NCBI RefSeq assembly: GCF_000472445.1
Contig: NZ_AXAJ01000001.1
Location: 496,643-560,642, forward strand
Direction: 5' to 3'
Source of the DNA: Burkholderia sp. WSM2230
GTDB taxonomy: Bacteria > Pseudomonadota > Gammaproteobacteria > Burkholderiales > Burkholderiaceae
DNA length: 64,000 nucleotides
In this document: one piece after another, positions 1 through 8,668 of the stretch
Layout: each line of letters begins with the position of its first letter
Numbering within the stretch: the first letter of the stretch is position 1
Notes under the pieces: model-generated
Told to the model about the DNA's origin: nothing
Databases searched by the model: none
What the model saw: the letters and a program-made list of their open reading frames with translations, nothing else
Translations under genes and position numbers: made by a program

Positions 1-645
1 TCGATCGAATCGGGACGCTCCGAGCGGCTGAACAACACGGCGGGACGCTATTCGGCGAGCGAGGGCGCCGCAGGCCGCCAACTCGTCACATTCGATCCGG
101 TGAAGATCACCGAGCGTGCTCAGCAGGTGGCGGACCATGACCTCGACGTTTCGATCAGCAGCGAACTCGAACTGATCGAGCTCGACGATCTTGAAGCGCT
201 CATCGGCGTGGACAGGAAGGTGATTCTGAACAAGCTCTCGCACGCTGAGATCGCAGAGGACATTTTTGCTTTCCGCAAGTCGAAAGTACTTAACTACGTC
301 GAGGAGAAAGGCCTCAGCTACTTCTCGCGCCGCAATGCGCGCGGTGCAGGCGAGCTGAAATCGATCGACGACCTCGAATTCGTCGATCAGCGAACCTTGT
401 TCGAAGCGGTGAGCGCATTCGATACCTACGATCTCGCGAAGCTTCTTTCGGCGTCGGCTGGGCAGCCGATTGACGAGCGTCTGCAATCCGTCATGACCGA
501 AGCGCGCAAGAAAGAAGTGTCGTGGGTGATGCGCCGCGAGATCAAGATCGATCCGGTCGAGATAGTAGAAATCGAGCAGCGCTTTATCGACACGGTTCGG
601 GCGCTCAAGTCGCCCGTGGCGCACGCCGCACCGGCCGAGTCCTGA
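1..645 (+). CDS. FliG-like flagellar motor switch protein, 5'-partial
   Basis: The reading frame is open from base 1 and ends at TGA 643-645, so the gene starts before the window. An internal GTG at 100 is possible, but the upstream codons also read as protein. The C-terminal part resembles the FliG torque domain: an acidic DDL motif followed by D-x-R and alternating charged helices, ending in a helix like the one closing FliG. A similar DDL...D-R block occurs about 60 residues earlier, suggesting two related armadillo-like units. Overall similarity to canonical FliG is low. The stator genes motA and motB follow on the same strand about 80 bp downstream, which supports a rotor role. It could be a secondary or diverged FliG rather than the main flagellar one. 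Confidence 0.6.
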   Translation, partial: SIESGRSERLNNTAGRYSASEGAAGRQLVTFDPVKITERAQQVADHDLDVSISSELELIELDDLEALIGVDRKVILNKLSHAEIAEDIFAFRKSKVLNYVEEKGLSYFSRRNARGAGELKSIDDLEFVDQRTLFEAVSAFDTYDLAKLLSASAGQPIDERLQSVMTEARKKEVSWVMRREIKIDPVEIVEIEQRFIDTVRALKSPVAHAAPAES

Positions 646-726
646 TGCCCGTCGCGTTCGCTCCACAGAAGCGGACGCAACGTTTAACTGAAATTCGCAG
701 GCTCGTGCAGCCGCTCGCGAGGACGT

Positions 727-1491
727 ATGGATCTTTTGACGGTATTTGGCGTAGTGTTCGGCGTGGCGGCAATTGTCGCGGGGTTCTCGCTCGAAGGTGG
801 CAACTTCACGTCACTGTTTCAGCTGGAAGCATTTGTCATCGTGCTTGGCGGCACGTTAGGCGCGGTGATGATCCAGAACACATGGGCACGGTTTTACGAC
901 GGTGTGAAGCTGCTGCGTTTTGCTTTCGTGAAGGCGCGGCAAGTGGATCGCGAGAGCCTGTCGGTTCTGCTCGAATGGGGCGATCAGGCGAAACTGAACG
1001 GCATGCTGGTCTTTGAATCGATCGACGCTAACGGCATTAGTCCATTCGCCAAGCGAGGCCTCGAGCTGCTCGCGAATGGCGTGACCACCGCGGTGCTCGA
1101 AGATGCGTTGCAGCGCGAAGTCGACGCTTATGAGCGCAATTGCATGGCGGCCGCGCGCATCTGGCAACAGGCGGGCGGCTATGCGCCGACCTTCGGCATT
1201 CTCGGCGCGGTGCTCGGCCTGATTCAGGTGACGGGGCATATGCTGGAACCGTCGCAACTGGGGCAGGGCATTGCGGTTGCGTTCGTGGCCACGCTGTATG
1301 GCCTCGCGGTTGCCAACCTCGTGTTTCTGCCGCTATTTGGCAAGATCCGCGCGCAGGTGGACAGCGAATTGCGTTTCAGGCGCCTGTATCTGGACGGCTT
1401 GCTCGCCATCTCGCGCAAGGAATCGCCGCACACCATCGAAACGCGTCTCGCGGGCGACGTACGCGAGCGCTCTGCCGAGCTGCTCGGCTAG
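727..1491 (+). CDS. motA: MotA/PomA/MotC-family flagellar stator protein
   Basis: This 254-residue inner-membrane protein has four predicted membrane segments: two near the N-terminus (residues 4-22 and 32-50) and two near the C-terminus (about 150-170 and 180-200), separated by a cytoplasmic loop. The third segment contains GGYAPTFGILGAVLGL, the proline-bearing MotA signature. MotA forms the proton or sodium channel with MotB and pushes on FliG. The length fits the shorter MotC/PomA branch better than the roughly 290-residue E. coli MotA. The start has a GAGG motif five bases upstream. It lies between the FliG-like gene and motB, probably one transcript. It is not next to flhDC or che genes here, so it may be a paralogue. 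Confidence 0.85.
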   Translation: MDLLTVFGVVFGVAAIVAGFSLEGGNFTSLFQLEAFVIVLGGTLGAVMIQNTWARFYDGVKLLRFAFVKARQVDRESLSVLLEWGDQAKLNGMLVFESIDANGISPFAKRGLELLANGVTTAVLEDALQREVDAYERNCMAAARIWQQAGGYAPTFGILGAVLGLIQVTGHMLEPSQLGQGIAVAFVATLYGLAVANLVFLPLFGKIRAQVDSELRFRRLYLDGLLAISRKESPHTIETRLAGDVRERSAELLG

Positions 1492-1534
1492 TCGCAGAAA
1501 GAAGCCGGGCACAACTGATAGCGGATACGCGTGT

Positions 1535-2227
1535 ATGAGCACAACCTCAGGTAGCAAGCGTCTCACAACAGACAAGAGCGGACACCATGACGGGCACGAT
1601 GGCGGCGAGCAGTCGGACCGCTGGCTGATCTCGTACGCCGATCTGATCACCACGCTAATGGTGCTGTTTCTCGCGCTCTATGTGTTGCAGCTCGCGAAAA
1701 ACAGCGAGTTGCAGATCAAGACGCTGCAGCATCGTCCGGTGAAGGAGGCTGTGGACGTACAGCCGCCGCTCAATACACCCAATGCGAGAGAAGCCGCGAA
1801 AAAGCAGCTTCTCTCATTGCTCGCGCCCTTGCAGGACAATCGCCAGATCACGATTGCGCACACGCCTCAGGGCGTGGAAATCGCCATCAACGCAAGAGTA
1901 CTGTTCAATTCTGGCGATGCGCGCCTCCTGCCGCAATCGTACGGCGTGCTGGACCAGATTGCGACGGTACTGCGGGACCGCGCGAAAAATAACATTCTCG
2001 TGGAAGGGCACACCGACAGTTTGCCGATAGCCACAGCGAAGTACGAATCCAACTGGGAACTGTCGTCCGCGCGCGCGGGGGCTGTGGTGCGGTTCTTCGC
2101 CGATAAGGGCATCGAAGCGCACCGCATGGCGGCAATCGGCCGTGCCGACAATTTCCCGCTGATCATCGGCAACGACGCGGCGGCCAACGCCGCTAATCGG
2201 CGGGTAACGATACTCGTCGAATATTGA
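1535..2227 (+). CDS. motB: MotB-family stator protein with OmpA peptidoglycan-binding domain
   Basis: Residues 28-50 form one transmembrane helix containing YADLITTLMVLF. Its aspartate (about residue 36) corresponds to the ion-carrying Asp32 of E. coli MotB. After a linker, residues 100-230 form an OmpA-like domain with VEGHTDSLP and NWELSSARA, which anchors the stator to peptidoglycan. I chose ATG 1535, which gives 230 residues; a longer frame runs back into motA but reads as non-coding there. The N-terminus is rich in His, Asp and Lys before the helix. The protein is shorter than the 300-residue MotB of enteric bacteria, as in the MotD/PomB type. It should work with the MotA encoded 43 bp upstream. 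Confidence 0.85.
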   Translation: MSTTSGSKRLTTDKSGHHDGHDGGEQSDRWLISYADLITTLMVLFLALYVLQLAKNSELQIKTLQHRPVKEAVDVQPPLNTPNAREAAKKQLLSLLAPLQDNRQITIAHTPQGVEIAINARVLFNSGDARLLPQSYGVLDQIATVLRDRAKNNILVEGHTDSLPIATAKYESNWELSSARAGAVVRFFADKGIEAHRMAAIGRADNFPLIIGNDAAANAANRRVTILVEY

Positions 2228-2237
2228 GTATCGGGCG

Positions 2238-3911
2238 TTAGACGTCCAGCGCAAGGTACTGGTGAAGAGACTGGATCGCGGCCGCACCTTCCCCGACGGC
2301 CGCCGCCACTCTCTTTACTGAGCCGCTACGCACGTCGCCCACTGCGAAAACGCCTGGCCGGCTCGTTTCGAGGAAATGTGCGGGGCGCTCAGACGTCCAC
2401 TTGTGAGCGACATCCGGCCCGGTCAGCACGAAGCCGTTTCTGTCGAGTTCGACACAGTCGCCAAGCCAGCCGGTATTCGGCTCTGCGCCGAGAAACAGGA
2501 ACACGTGCCGAATAGGCTTCTCTTCGATTTTTCCGTGCTGGTTCCACCGAACCGACTCGAGATGCGCTTCGCCGTTTAGCGCGACGATTTGTGTTCGCAC
2601 ATGAACCGTGATGTTAGGCGCTGCCTCGATGCGACGAATCAGGTAGTTCGACATGCTCGCGGCCAGTCCCTCGCCGCGAATCACAATGTGCACACGGCGC
2701 GCGAATCCGGAGAGAAAAACCGCTGCCTGTCCCGCCGAATTGCCTCCGCCGACAATGGCGAGTTCTTCGTTGCCGCAGAACGCGGCTTCCATATACGTGG
2801 CACTGTAGTAGATGCCGCGGCCCTGGAAATATTCGAGACGCGCGAGCTCCGGCTTGCGATAACGCGCGCCCGTTGCGATCACCACTGCCCGGCCATAAAC
2901 ATGCTCGTCGTGACTGAGGCGGATATGAAACGGCTGCCCCTTGTCGCATTCAATACCGAGCGCCTCGATTGGCACATCCACTTCCGCGCCGAATTTCCGG
3001 CATTGCGAAAGCCCGCGTCCGGCAAGTGCCTGGCCGGAGATGCCCGTGGGAAATCCAAAGTAGTTTTCTATTTTCGAGCTGGTGCCGGCCTGACCGCCAG
3101 GCGCCTTGGTGTCGAGAACCGCGACTCTCAACCCTTCGGATGCGGCATATACAGCTGCGGCAAGGCCAGCTGGGCCCGCGCCGACCACCACCACGTCGAA
3201 CCGTTCGCCATTCAGCCGGTCGGGACTCAAGCCGATTGCGTCCGCAACGGCGCGATTCGTTGGACGCTTCAGCACGACTCCCTGCAACGTGACGAGTACC
3301 GGAAGATCTTCTTCCGTGGCGCCGTAGCGCTCGAGGAGTACCTTTGCTTCCTCATGCTCGGCAATGTCGAAATACGCCGACGGTTGCGCGTTGCGGCTCA
3401 GGAAGTGCCGCAATACCAGTGTCGGAAAAGAGGCGGAACTGCCAATCACGACCACGCCGCCGCTCTGATCCTGAATGTAGGCGACGCGGCGCAGAATGTA
3501 CGCGCGCATGATCGTCTCGCTCAATTCGGCTTCGGCTATGACGAGCGCGCGTAGCGATTCCTCGTCGATCACGATCACTTCGCAATCGCTCGTTGCGCGC
3601 GCGGACGCCACTGCGCCGCGCCCCGCAAGCGTGCCAACTTCGCCCGTGAAGCTGCCCGGACCGTGAGTGCCGAGAACATGCAGATTGTCGCCGCTGCCTC
3701 GTGTTGCCTCGATGGTGCCCGAGACGATGGCGTACATCGGAATATGGCGATCGCCTTCGCTAAACAATACGTCGCCGGTGCTGAGCTTGCGCCGCTCGCC
3801 GTATCGCTCGAGTACCGCGAACTGCGCGTCGCTCAGCCTTGGAAAGATCTGGTGGTGACGGCTGCCGCCCGCCAGCAGATCTTCACGCTTGCCGGAAGTT
3901 TTATCGCTCAT
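2238..3911 (-). CDS. Cyclic-nucleotide-binding domain / thioredoxin-reductase-like flavoprotein fusion
   Basis: This is a 557-residue, three-part protein. Residues 25-140 are a CAP_ED cyclic-nucleotide-binding-type beta-roll. Residues 150-225 resemble a glutaredoxin/thioredoxin fold, but the active-site CxxC position reads ASFP. Residues 235-550 are a pyridine nucleotide-disulphide oxidoreductase: FAD motif VVGAGPAGLAAA, NAD(P)H motif AIVGGGNSAGQAA and a C-terminal FAD contact VFAVGDVR. In thioredoxin reductases a CATC pair stands just before the NAD(P)H motif; here the equivalent stretch is YYSATYMEAAF without the redox pair. It should bind FAD and NADPH but cannot use the usual dithiol relay. 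It is convergent with motB (10 bp apart). No strong ribosome-binding site is visible at ATG 3911. Confidence 0.8.
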   Translation of the reverse strand: MSDKTSGKREDLLAGGSRHHQIFPRLSDAQFAVLERYGERRKLSTGDVLFSEGDRHIPMYAIVSGTIEATRGSGDNLHVLGTHGPGSFTGEVGTLAGRGAVASARATSDCEVIVIDEESLRALVIAEAELSETIMRAYILRRVAYIQDQSGGVVVIGSSASFPTLVLRHFLSRNAQPSAYFDIAEHEEAKVLLERYGATEEDLPVLVTLQGVVLKRPTNRAVADAIGLSPDRLNGERFDVVVVGAGPAGLAAAVYAASEGLRVAVLDTKAPGGQAGTSSKIENYFGFPTGISGQALAGRGLSQCRKFGAEVDVPIEALGIECDKGQPFHIRLSHDEHVYGRAVVIATGARYRKPELARLEYFQGRGIYYSATYMEAAFCGNEELAIVGGGNSAGQAAVFLSGFARRVHIVIRGEGLAASMSNYLIRRIEAAPNITVHVRTQIVALNGEAHLESVRWNQHGKIEEKPIRHVFLFLGAEPNTGWLGDCVELDRNGFVLTGPDVAHKWTSERPAHFLETSRPGVFAVGDVRSGSVKRVAAAVGEGAAAIQSLHQYLALDV

Positions 3912-4177
3912 GAAAGGTCCGATTGGAAAGACGTATGGTGCAGCGTGTCGCTATGCTGCCGGATTGGCATGTGGATGCGAACAATCGCAGCATGGGGAAG
4001 GCTGCTGACAGCCGCTATGGCTGAGATTGTGCGCCAGAGTCCGCTCGGCAGTAAAGAGTGGGTGACGCAGGGTTGAAGTCGCGGGAAATGGCGCGGTAGC
4101 GGCAGTAGTCGACTTCACTTCATTTTGCCGCAAACGAAAATCCGATCGGGCTATGGGCGAGCCAACGGAATTGAGAT

Positions 4178-4765
4178 TCAAGGCGAGCTGCGGCCGCTCG
4201 CATTCGTCGATGCAAAACCGCGCCGGCGCGCGCGCAGTCCGCGCCATAGTTCTTCCAGGTAAGGCAGCAGCTCGAAAACGACAATCAGCGCGAACAGCGT
4301 GACAATATAGATGACAGGCAACGGCTCGCTCTTCGCAATCAGTTCGAACCGTGCGGGTTGGCTGCCAAGACCGAACAGCGCCTGAAATTGCGGCCAATGA
4401 CGCGAGACAACCAGCAGTATCGCCATCAGTGGCACCAGTTCGAGAAAGCTGTGGACGTGCTGTTCGAACGGCGTCACCTTGCGCCCGCCGACCGCATAGC
4501 TGACGTCCCACAGCGCAGTCGCTTCGTGAGCGAAGAACGCGACGATCATCAACAGAATGATGCCCGCGTCGATCTCCAGAAAGATCGCGGCAAGCAGCGG
4601 CAGTCCCACTTCGGCGAACATCAACAGATGAATCACCGATTCCTTTGCGCCGGTCGTGGATTCGATATGAGTGGCGCGATGGCAGAGCCAATCCGCGAAG
4701 CCGGCTGCAAGCCACACAGGCAACACGAAGTACATCAGGATGCTGAGGGTGGGATCGGTCGACAT
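4178..4765 (-). CDS. Multi-pass inner-membrane protein of unknown function
   Basis: The 195-residue product begins MSTDPTLSIL. Hydrophobic segments lie at about residues 8-26, 45-65, 66-90, 110-130 and 150-170. Several histidines sit near membrane faces (CHRATHIES, VIHLL, FFAHEA, EQHVHSF), a pattern seen in diiron membrane hydroxylases, but spacing does not match a motif I recognise, so no activity is claimed. A longer frame goes upstream into the glutathione transferase gene; I chose ATG 4765 because the hydrophobic protein begins there. It follows the GST gene by 46 bp on the same strand and may be cotranscribed with it. Confidence 0.65.
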   Translation of the reverse strand: MSTDPTLSILMYFVLPVWLAAGFADWLCHRATHIESTTGAKESVIHLLMFAEVGLPLLAAIFLEIDAGIILLMIVAFFAHEATALWDVSYAVGGRKVTPFEQHVHSFLELVPLMAILLVVSRHWPQFQALFGLGSQPARFELIAKSEPLPVIYIVTLFALIVVFELLPYLEELWRGLRARRRGFASTNASGRSSP

Positions 4766-4811
4766 CGCTTTTCCGGCGAAACGCAGGCTCGGCAAACCCG
4801 AGCCCGTTGCT

Positions 4812-5396
4812 TCATTCGATCCCTTCGTGTTTAAGCGCCAGTTGCACCGCTGACCGCGCACGCATGCGTTGCTCGAAATCCGCCAGCTTCTGCGGGACCT
4901 CGATCTTGACTTTGTGCGCCCATAAAAGCATGGTGAACAGATAGGCGTCCGCGACACTGGCCTCTGCGCCGAACAGATAGTCGCCTTTAAGCATGTTCGA
5001 AATGAGCTGAAAGCGCTGGCCAATTTTCTCCCGCGCGGCGTTGGCTTCCTGATCCGATGTCGGCTTGAATACGCGGCCGAACTGCTTGTGAATTTCGGTG
5101 GAAATAAATGCCAGCATTTCGAGCAACCGTGTTGTGCCAAGCTCGCCCGACGGTCCGAGGGAGGGCTTGCGCTGCGCAACCCACGAAAGGATCGCGACGT
5201 TTTCGGTGAGCCGCTGGCCGTCGTCTAATTCGAGTGTCGGCACGTAGCTTTTCGGGTTGATGTCGTCGAACTTCTCACCACTCTCCGTTGTTTTGGTCTT
5301 GAGGTCGACGCGCACGCGGTCGAATTGCAGATCGGCTTCGTGCATTGCAATATGGTCGGCGAGACTGCAGGCACCAGGCGAGTAGTACAGCTTCAT
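4812..5396 (-). CDS. Glutathione S-transferase
   Basis: The 194-residue protein has the two-domain GST layout. An N-terminal thioredoxin-like domain begins MKLYYSPGACSLADHIA, the beta-class start with a cysteine at residue 10, and includes the glutathione-contact segment around SYVPTLELDDGQRLTENVAIL. Residues 85-194 are the all-helical domain. GSTs conjugate or transfer glutathione in the cytoplasm; the substrate cannot be inferred. ATG 5396 has a strong GGAGGGG ribosome-binding site. It is downstream of the thiamine-diphosphate enzyme and upstream of the membrane protein on the minus strand. Its length is slightly below the usual 200-205 residues. Confidence 0.9.
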   Translation of the reverse strand: MKLYYSPGACSLADHIAMHEADLQFDRVRVDLKTKTTESGEKFDDINPKSYVPTLELDDGQRLTENVAILSWVAQRKPSLGPSGELGTTRLLEMLAFISTEIHKQFGRVFKPTSDQEANAAREKIGQRFQLISNMLKGDYLFGAEASVADAYLFTMLLWAHKVKIEVPQKLADFEQRMRARSAVQLALKHEGIE

Positions 5397-5560
5397 GATG
5401 CGCCCCTCCTTCAGAGAACAGTTGGCAACTCATACCACGCAGCATCCGGCATGCCTCGCCGTTGCGACGCTCGCTGGTCGCCCGGGAATCGGGAAAGCGG
5501 CCGTCCGCGGATTCGCGAGCCGCCCGCTAGTCACCGTCGCGAGTTTCATCCCGGCGCGCG

Positions 5561-7396
5561 TTACTTGTTGTGATGGCCGGGAAGCACAGCGCCAAGAACC
5601 TGCTTCGCGGTCTGCACGATCACATTGCCTTCATCGGGATCGCCCTTCAGCAATGTCGATGCAAACGCCTTGGCCTGGGCCAGCGTGATATGCGGCGGCA
5701 GCGGCGCAATGTTCGGGTCTGCCTTCACTTCGATCACGACCGGACGATCCGCGGCGAGCGCTGCGTCCCAGGCCGCGCCCATCTGCTCGGCGTCGTCGAC
5801 GTAAATGCCTTTGAGGCCAATCAATTCCGCGAACTTGTGATAGGGCACGGAAGGAATGTCCTGTGATGCCTCGAACTTCGGGTCGCCTTCCATCACGCGC
5901 TGCTCCCACGTGACCTGGTTCAGGTCCTGGTTATTCAGCACCATGCAGATCCAGCGCGGATCGGCCCAGCCTTGCCAGTACTTCGATACGGTGATGAGCT
6001 CGGCCATGTTGTTCATCTGCATGGCGCCATCGCCGACGAGAGCGATGACAGGCCGCTCGGGGTAAGCGAACTTCGCCGCGATTGCATACGGCACCGCCGC
6101 GCCCATCGAAGCGAGTCCGCCCGACAGCGAGCACATCATGCCGCGCTTGACCTTCAGATCGCGTGCATACCAGTTTGCACAGGATCCCGAATCACTTGTT
6201 ACGACGGCGTTCGAAGGAATGCGCGGCGACAGTTCGCACACCGTGCGTTGTGGATTGACCGCGTCGTTGCCGGGCTCGTGCGCGCGTTTGTCGAGGGTCT
6301 TCCACCAGTCGGCGGTCCAGCCTTCAATCGTCTTGCGCCACGCGCGGTCCTGCTTGTGTTCGAGCAAAGGTAGCAGCGCACGCAGCGTCTCCGCACTATC
6401 GCCGACGAGGTTCACCTCCATTGGATAACGCAGGCTCAGCATGTCGGCTTTCAGGTCGATCTGCACGCCGCGCGCCGCGCCTTCTTTCGGCAGAAACTCT
6501 GAATACGGGAAGCCGGAGCCGATCATCAGCAACGTGTCGCACTCGGTCATCAGGTCGTAACTGGGCTTGGTGCCGAGCAGGCCGATCGAGCCAGTGACCC
6601 AAGGCAGATCGTCAGGCAGAACGGCTTTGCCGAGCAGCGCCTTGGCTACGCCCGCACCGAGCTTTTCGGCAACGGCGATTACTTCGTCGGTTGCATGCAG
6701 CGCGCCCGCGCCGACGAGAATCGCGACCTTCCTGCCCGCGTTGAGCACGTCGGCCGCCTGCTGAAGATCTTCGACCTGCGGAACGAGCCGGGGCGCGTGA
6801 TAGCCCACACCCGAGTGTAACGTGCCATGCTTGCGCGCCGGCGGCTCATAGGGCAGGTCTTGCAGGTCGTTCGGCAGCACGAGCGCAGTCACCTTGCGCT
6901 CGGAAAGTGCGGTACGTATTGCGCGATCCACCAGATGGCGCACTTGCGCGGGCACCGAGGCCTGTGCGACGAACGCCCCCGCCACGTCCTTGAAGAGCGA
7001 GACGAGATCGACTTCCTGCTGATAGTGGCCGCCTAGCGCTGCGCGCGCCTGCTGACCCGCAATCGCAAGCACAGGCATGTGATCCATGCGAGCGTCGTAC
7101 AGTCCAGTGACCAGGTGCGATGCACCAGGCCCCGAGGTCGCGATACAGACCCCGAGTTCACCGGTGAATTTGGCATGCGCGGATGCCATGAAGGCCGCCA
7201 TTTCCTCATGACGAACCTGAATGAATTCGATCGGCCCTGGCTGATCTGTCGTCTTATGATGCTTTTTTGCTTCGGCCTGTGCACGATTCAACGCGCCGAA
7301 CACGCCGTTGATGCCGTCGCCGGGGTAGCCGAAGATCCGGCGCACACCCCACGCCTGGAGTCGCTCGACGAGGAAGTCACCGACAGTAGTGGACAT
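5561..7396 (-). CDS. Thiamine-diphosphate-dependent enzyme, pyruvate oxidase/acetolactate synthase-like
   Basis: The 611-residue protein has the three domains of the acetolactate synthase/pyruvate oxidase superfamily. The N-terminal pyrimidine-binding domain carries the catalytic glutamate in QVRHEEMAAFMA. The central domain (about residues 195-330) has a Rossmann-like fold. The C-terminal cofactor domain has GDGAMQMNN followed by LNNQDLNQ, the ThDP/Mg motif. It most resembles PoxB-type enzymes that decarboxylate pyruvate; phosphonopyruvate or sulfopyruvate decarboxylases are less likely. ATG 7396 has AGGAG seven bases upstream; an ATG at 7441 is less likely. It is divergent from the SDR gene at 7574, with a 177 bp shared upstream region. 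Confidence 0.85.
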   Translation of the reverse strand: MSTTVGDFLVERLQAWGVRRIFGYPGDGINGVFGALNRAQAEAKKHHKTTDQPGPIEFIQVRHEEMAAFMASAHAKFTGELGVCIATSGPGASHLVTGLYDARMDHMPVLAIAGQQARAALGGHYQQEVDLVSLFKDVAGAFVAQASVPAQVRHLVDRAIRTALSERKVTALVLPNDLQDLPYEPPARKHGTLHSGVGYHAPRLVPQVEDLQQAADVLNAGRKVAILVGAGALHATDEVIAVAEKLGAGVAKALLGKAVLPDDLPWVTGSIGLLGTKPSYDLMTECDTLLMIGSGFPYSEFLPKEGAARGVQIDLKADMLSLRYPMEVNLVGDSAETLRALLPLLEHKQDRAWRKTIEGWTADWWKTLDKRAHEPGNDAVNPQRTVCELSPRIPSNAVVTSDSGSCANWYARDLKVKRGMMCSLSGGLASMGAAVPYAIAAKFAYPERPVIALVGDGAMQMNNMAELITVSKYWQGWADPRWICMVLNNQDLNQVTWEQRVMEGDPKFEASQDIPSVPYHKFAELIGLKGIYVDDAEQMGAAWDAALAADRPVVIEVKADPNIAPLPPHITLAQAKAFASTLLKGDPDEGNVIVQTAKQVLGAVLPGHHNK

Positions 7397-7573
7397 GGAC
7401 AACTCCTCATAATTGAGATCGTCATACAGGAAACGTTGCAAAACACGTTCCGCATTCTTTCAAGGGAAAGAATGAATCGCAGGGACGCCGGGGCGACGCT
7501 AGAGACGTGGGCGCGTTTTTTGCTCATCCGCTGTGCGCAAGGACGACTGCGCACGCCGTGCAAAGGATTCGCT

Positions 7574-8572
7574 ATGAATAAGGTAGTCGTGGTGACAGGG
7601 GCGGGCGCGGGAGCGGGGCGAGCCACTGCTGCGGAATTCGCGCGGCATGGCTATGACGTTGCATTGCTTTCACGTGACAGCGCGCGGCTCGAGCGCGCTG
7701 CTGCGGAACTCGAGAGCCGATATGGCGTGCGTGCGCTGGCCCTTCCAACCGATGTGGCCGACGCCGACTGCGTGGAAGAGGCGGCAACGCGTACAGAAGC
7801 CGAACTCGGACCTATCGACGTGTGGGTCAACGTTGCAATGGCCACCGTCTTCGCGCCGGTGTCCAGACTGACCGCGCAGGAAATCGAACGAGGCACGCGA
7901 GTGACGTATCTCGGCCAGGTGCACGGCACGATGGCCGCGCTTTCGCGCATGCGTGTGCGCAATCGCGGCACCATCGTCAATGTGGGGTCTGCGCTCGGCT
8001 ATCGTTCCGTGCCGCTGCAATCCATCTATTGCGGCGCGAAATTCGCGGTTCGCGGCTTTACGGACGCGCTGCGGTCCGAGATCATTCACGACGGCCTGAA
8101 AGTGCATTTGACGATGGTCGATCTGCCTGCACTGAATACGCCACAGTTCGACTGGGCGCTCAACAAGATGGGAAGGAAAGCCAAACCTGTCGCGCCGATC
8201 TTCCAGCCGGAAGTGGCCGCGCGCGCAATCTATTTCGCCGCAACGCATAAGCGTCGCGAGATATGGGTCGGTTTTCCGACGGTCAAGGCGATTCTTGCAA
8301 ACTTCCTCGCGCCGGCGCTGCTCGACAGATATCTGGCGAAGGCGGGCTACGAAGGGCAGCTCACCGACGAGCCGCTTACTCCCGATGCTCCGAGCAATTT
8401 GTTCGAACCGGTACCCGGCGATTACAACGCACACGGACGCTTTGACCGGGAGTCGAAACCGATGAGTCTGGAGATGTGTGCGGTTCGACACCGGGGCGTT
8501 CTATGCGCATTGGCTGGCATAGGGATCGCCGGCGGTATCGGTCTTCTGATCAGGAAGAGCCGCCGCGCATAA
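7574..8572 (+). CDS. Short-chain dehydrogenase/reductase with C-terminal hydrophobic tail
   Basis: The 332-residue protein starts with VVVVTGAGAGAGRATA, the TGxxxGxG NAD(P)-binding motif. It has the catalytic tetrad features N (NVA), S (VGSALGY) and YCGAK. This is the classical SDR reaction centre for oxidising or reducing an alcohol/ketone. After the roughly 250-residue core there is an extension with proline-rich linker and a hydrophobic segment near residues 308-324 followed by RKSRRA, suggesting membrane tethering. I chose ATG 7574; the frame is open much further upstream but that part overlaps the divergent ThDP enzyme. The substrate is unknown. Confidence 0.85.
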   Translation: MNKVVVVTGAGAGAGRATAAEFARHGYDVALLSRDSARLERAAAELESRYGVRALALPTDVADADCVEEAATRTEAELGPIDVWVNVAMATVFAPVSRLTAQEIERGTRVTYLGQVHGTMAALSRMRVRNRGTIVNVGSALGYRSVPLQSIYCGAKFAVRGFTDALRSEIIHDGLKVHLTMVDLPALNTPQFDWALNKMGRKAKPVAPIFQPEVAARAIYFAATHKRREIWVGFPTVKAILANFLAPALLDRYLAKAGYEGQLTDEPLTPDAPSNLFEPVPGDYNAHGRFDRESKPMSLEMCAVRHRGVLCALAGIGIAGGIGLLIRKSRRA

Positions 8573-8668
8573 AGTAGGGCAGTGTGAAGCAACGGTCGTG
8601 TCGAGTGTCAGGCGGGAGTAACAGGGATAGGTGACAATACGGCTATTCATACAGTCTTCAGGAAAACC

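Noticed and set aside
1..2227. Zorya-type anti-phage system (ZorA/ZorB are MotAB-like)
   Set aside because: The stator proteins have ordinary MotA/MotB lengths, without the long ZorA tail, and no ZorC/ZorD helicase or nuclease genes follow. The FliG-like neighbour points to a motor.
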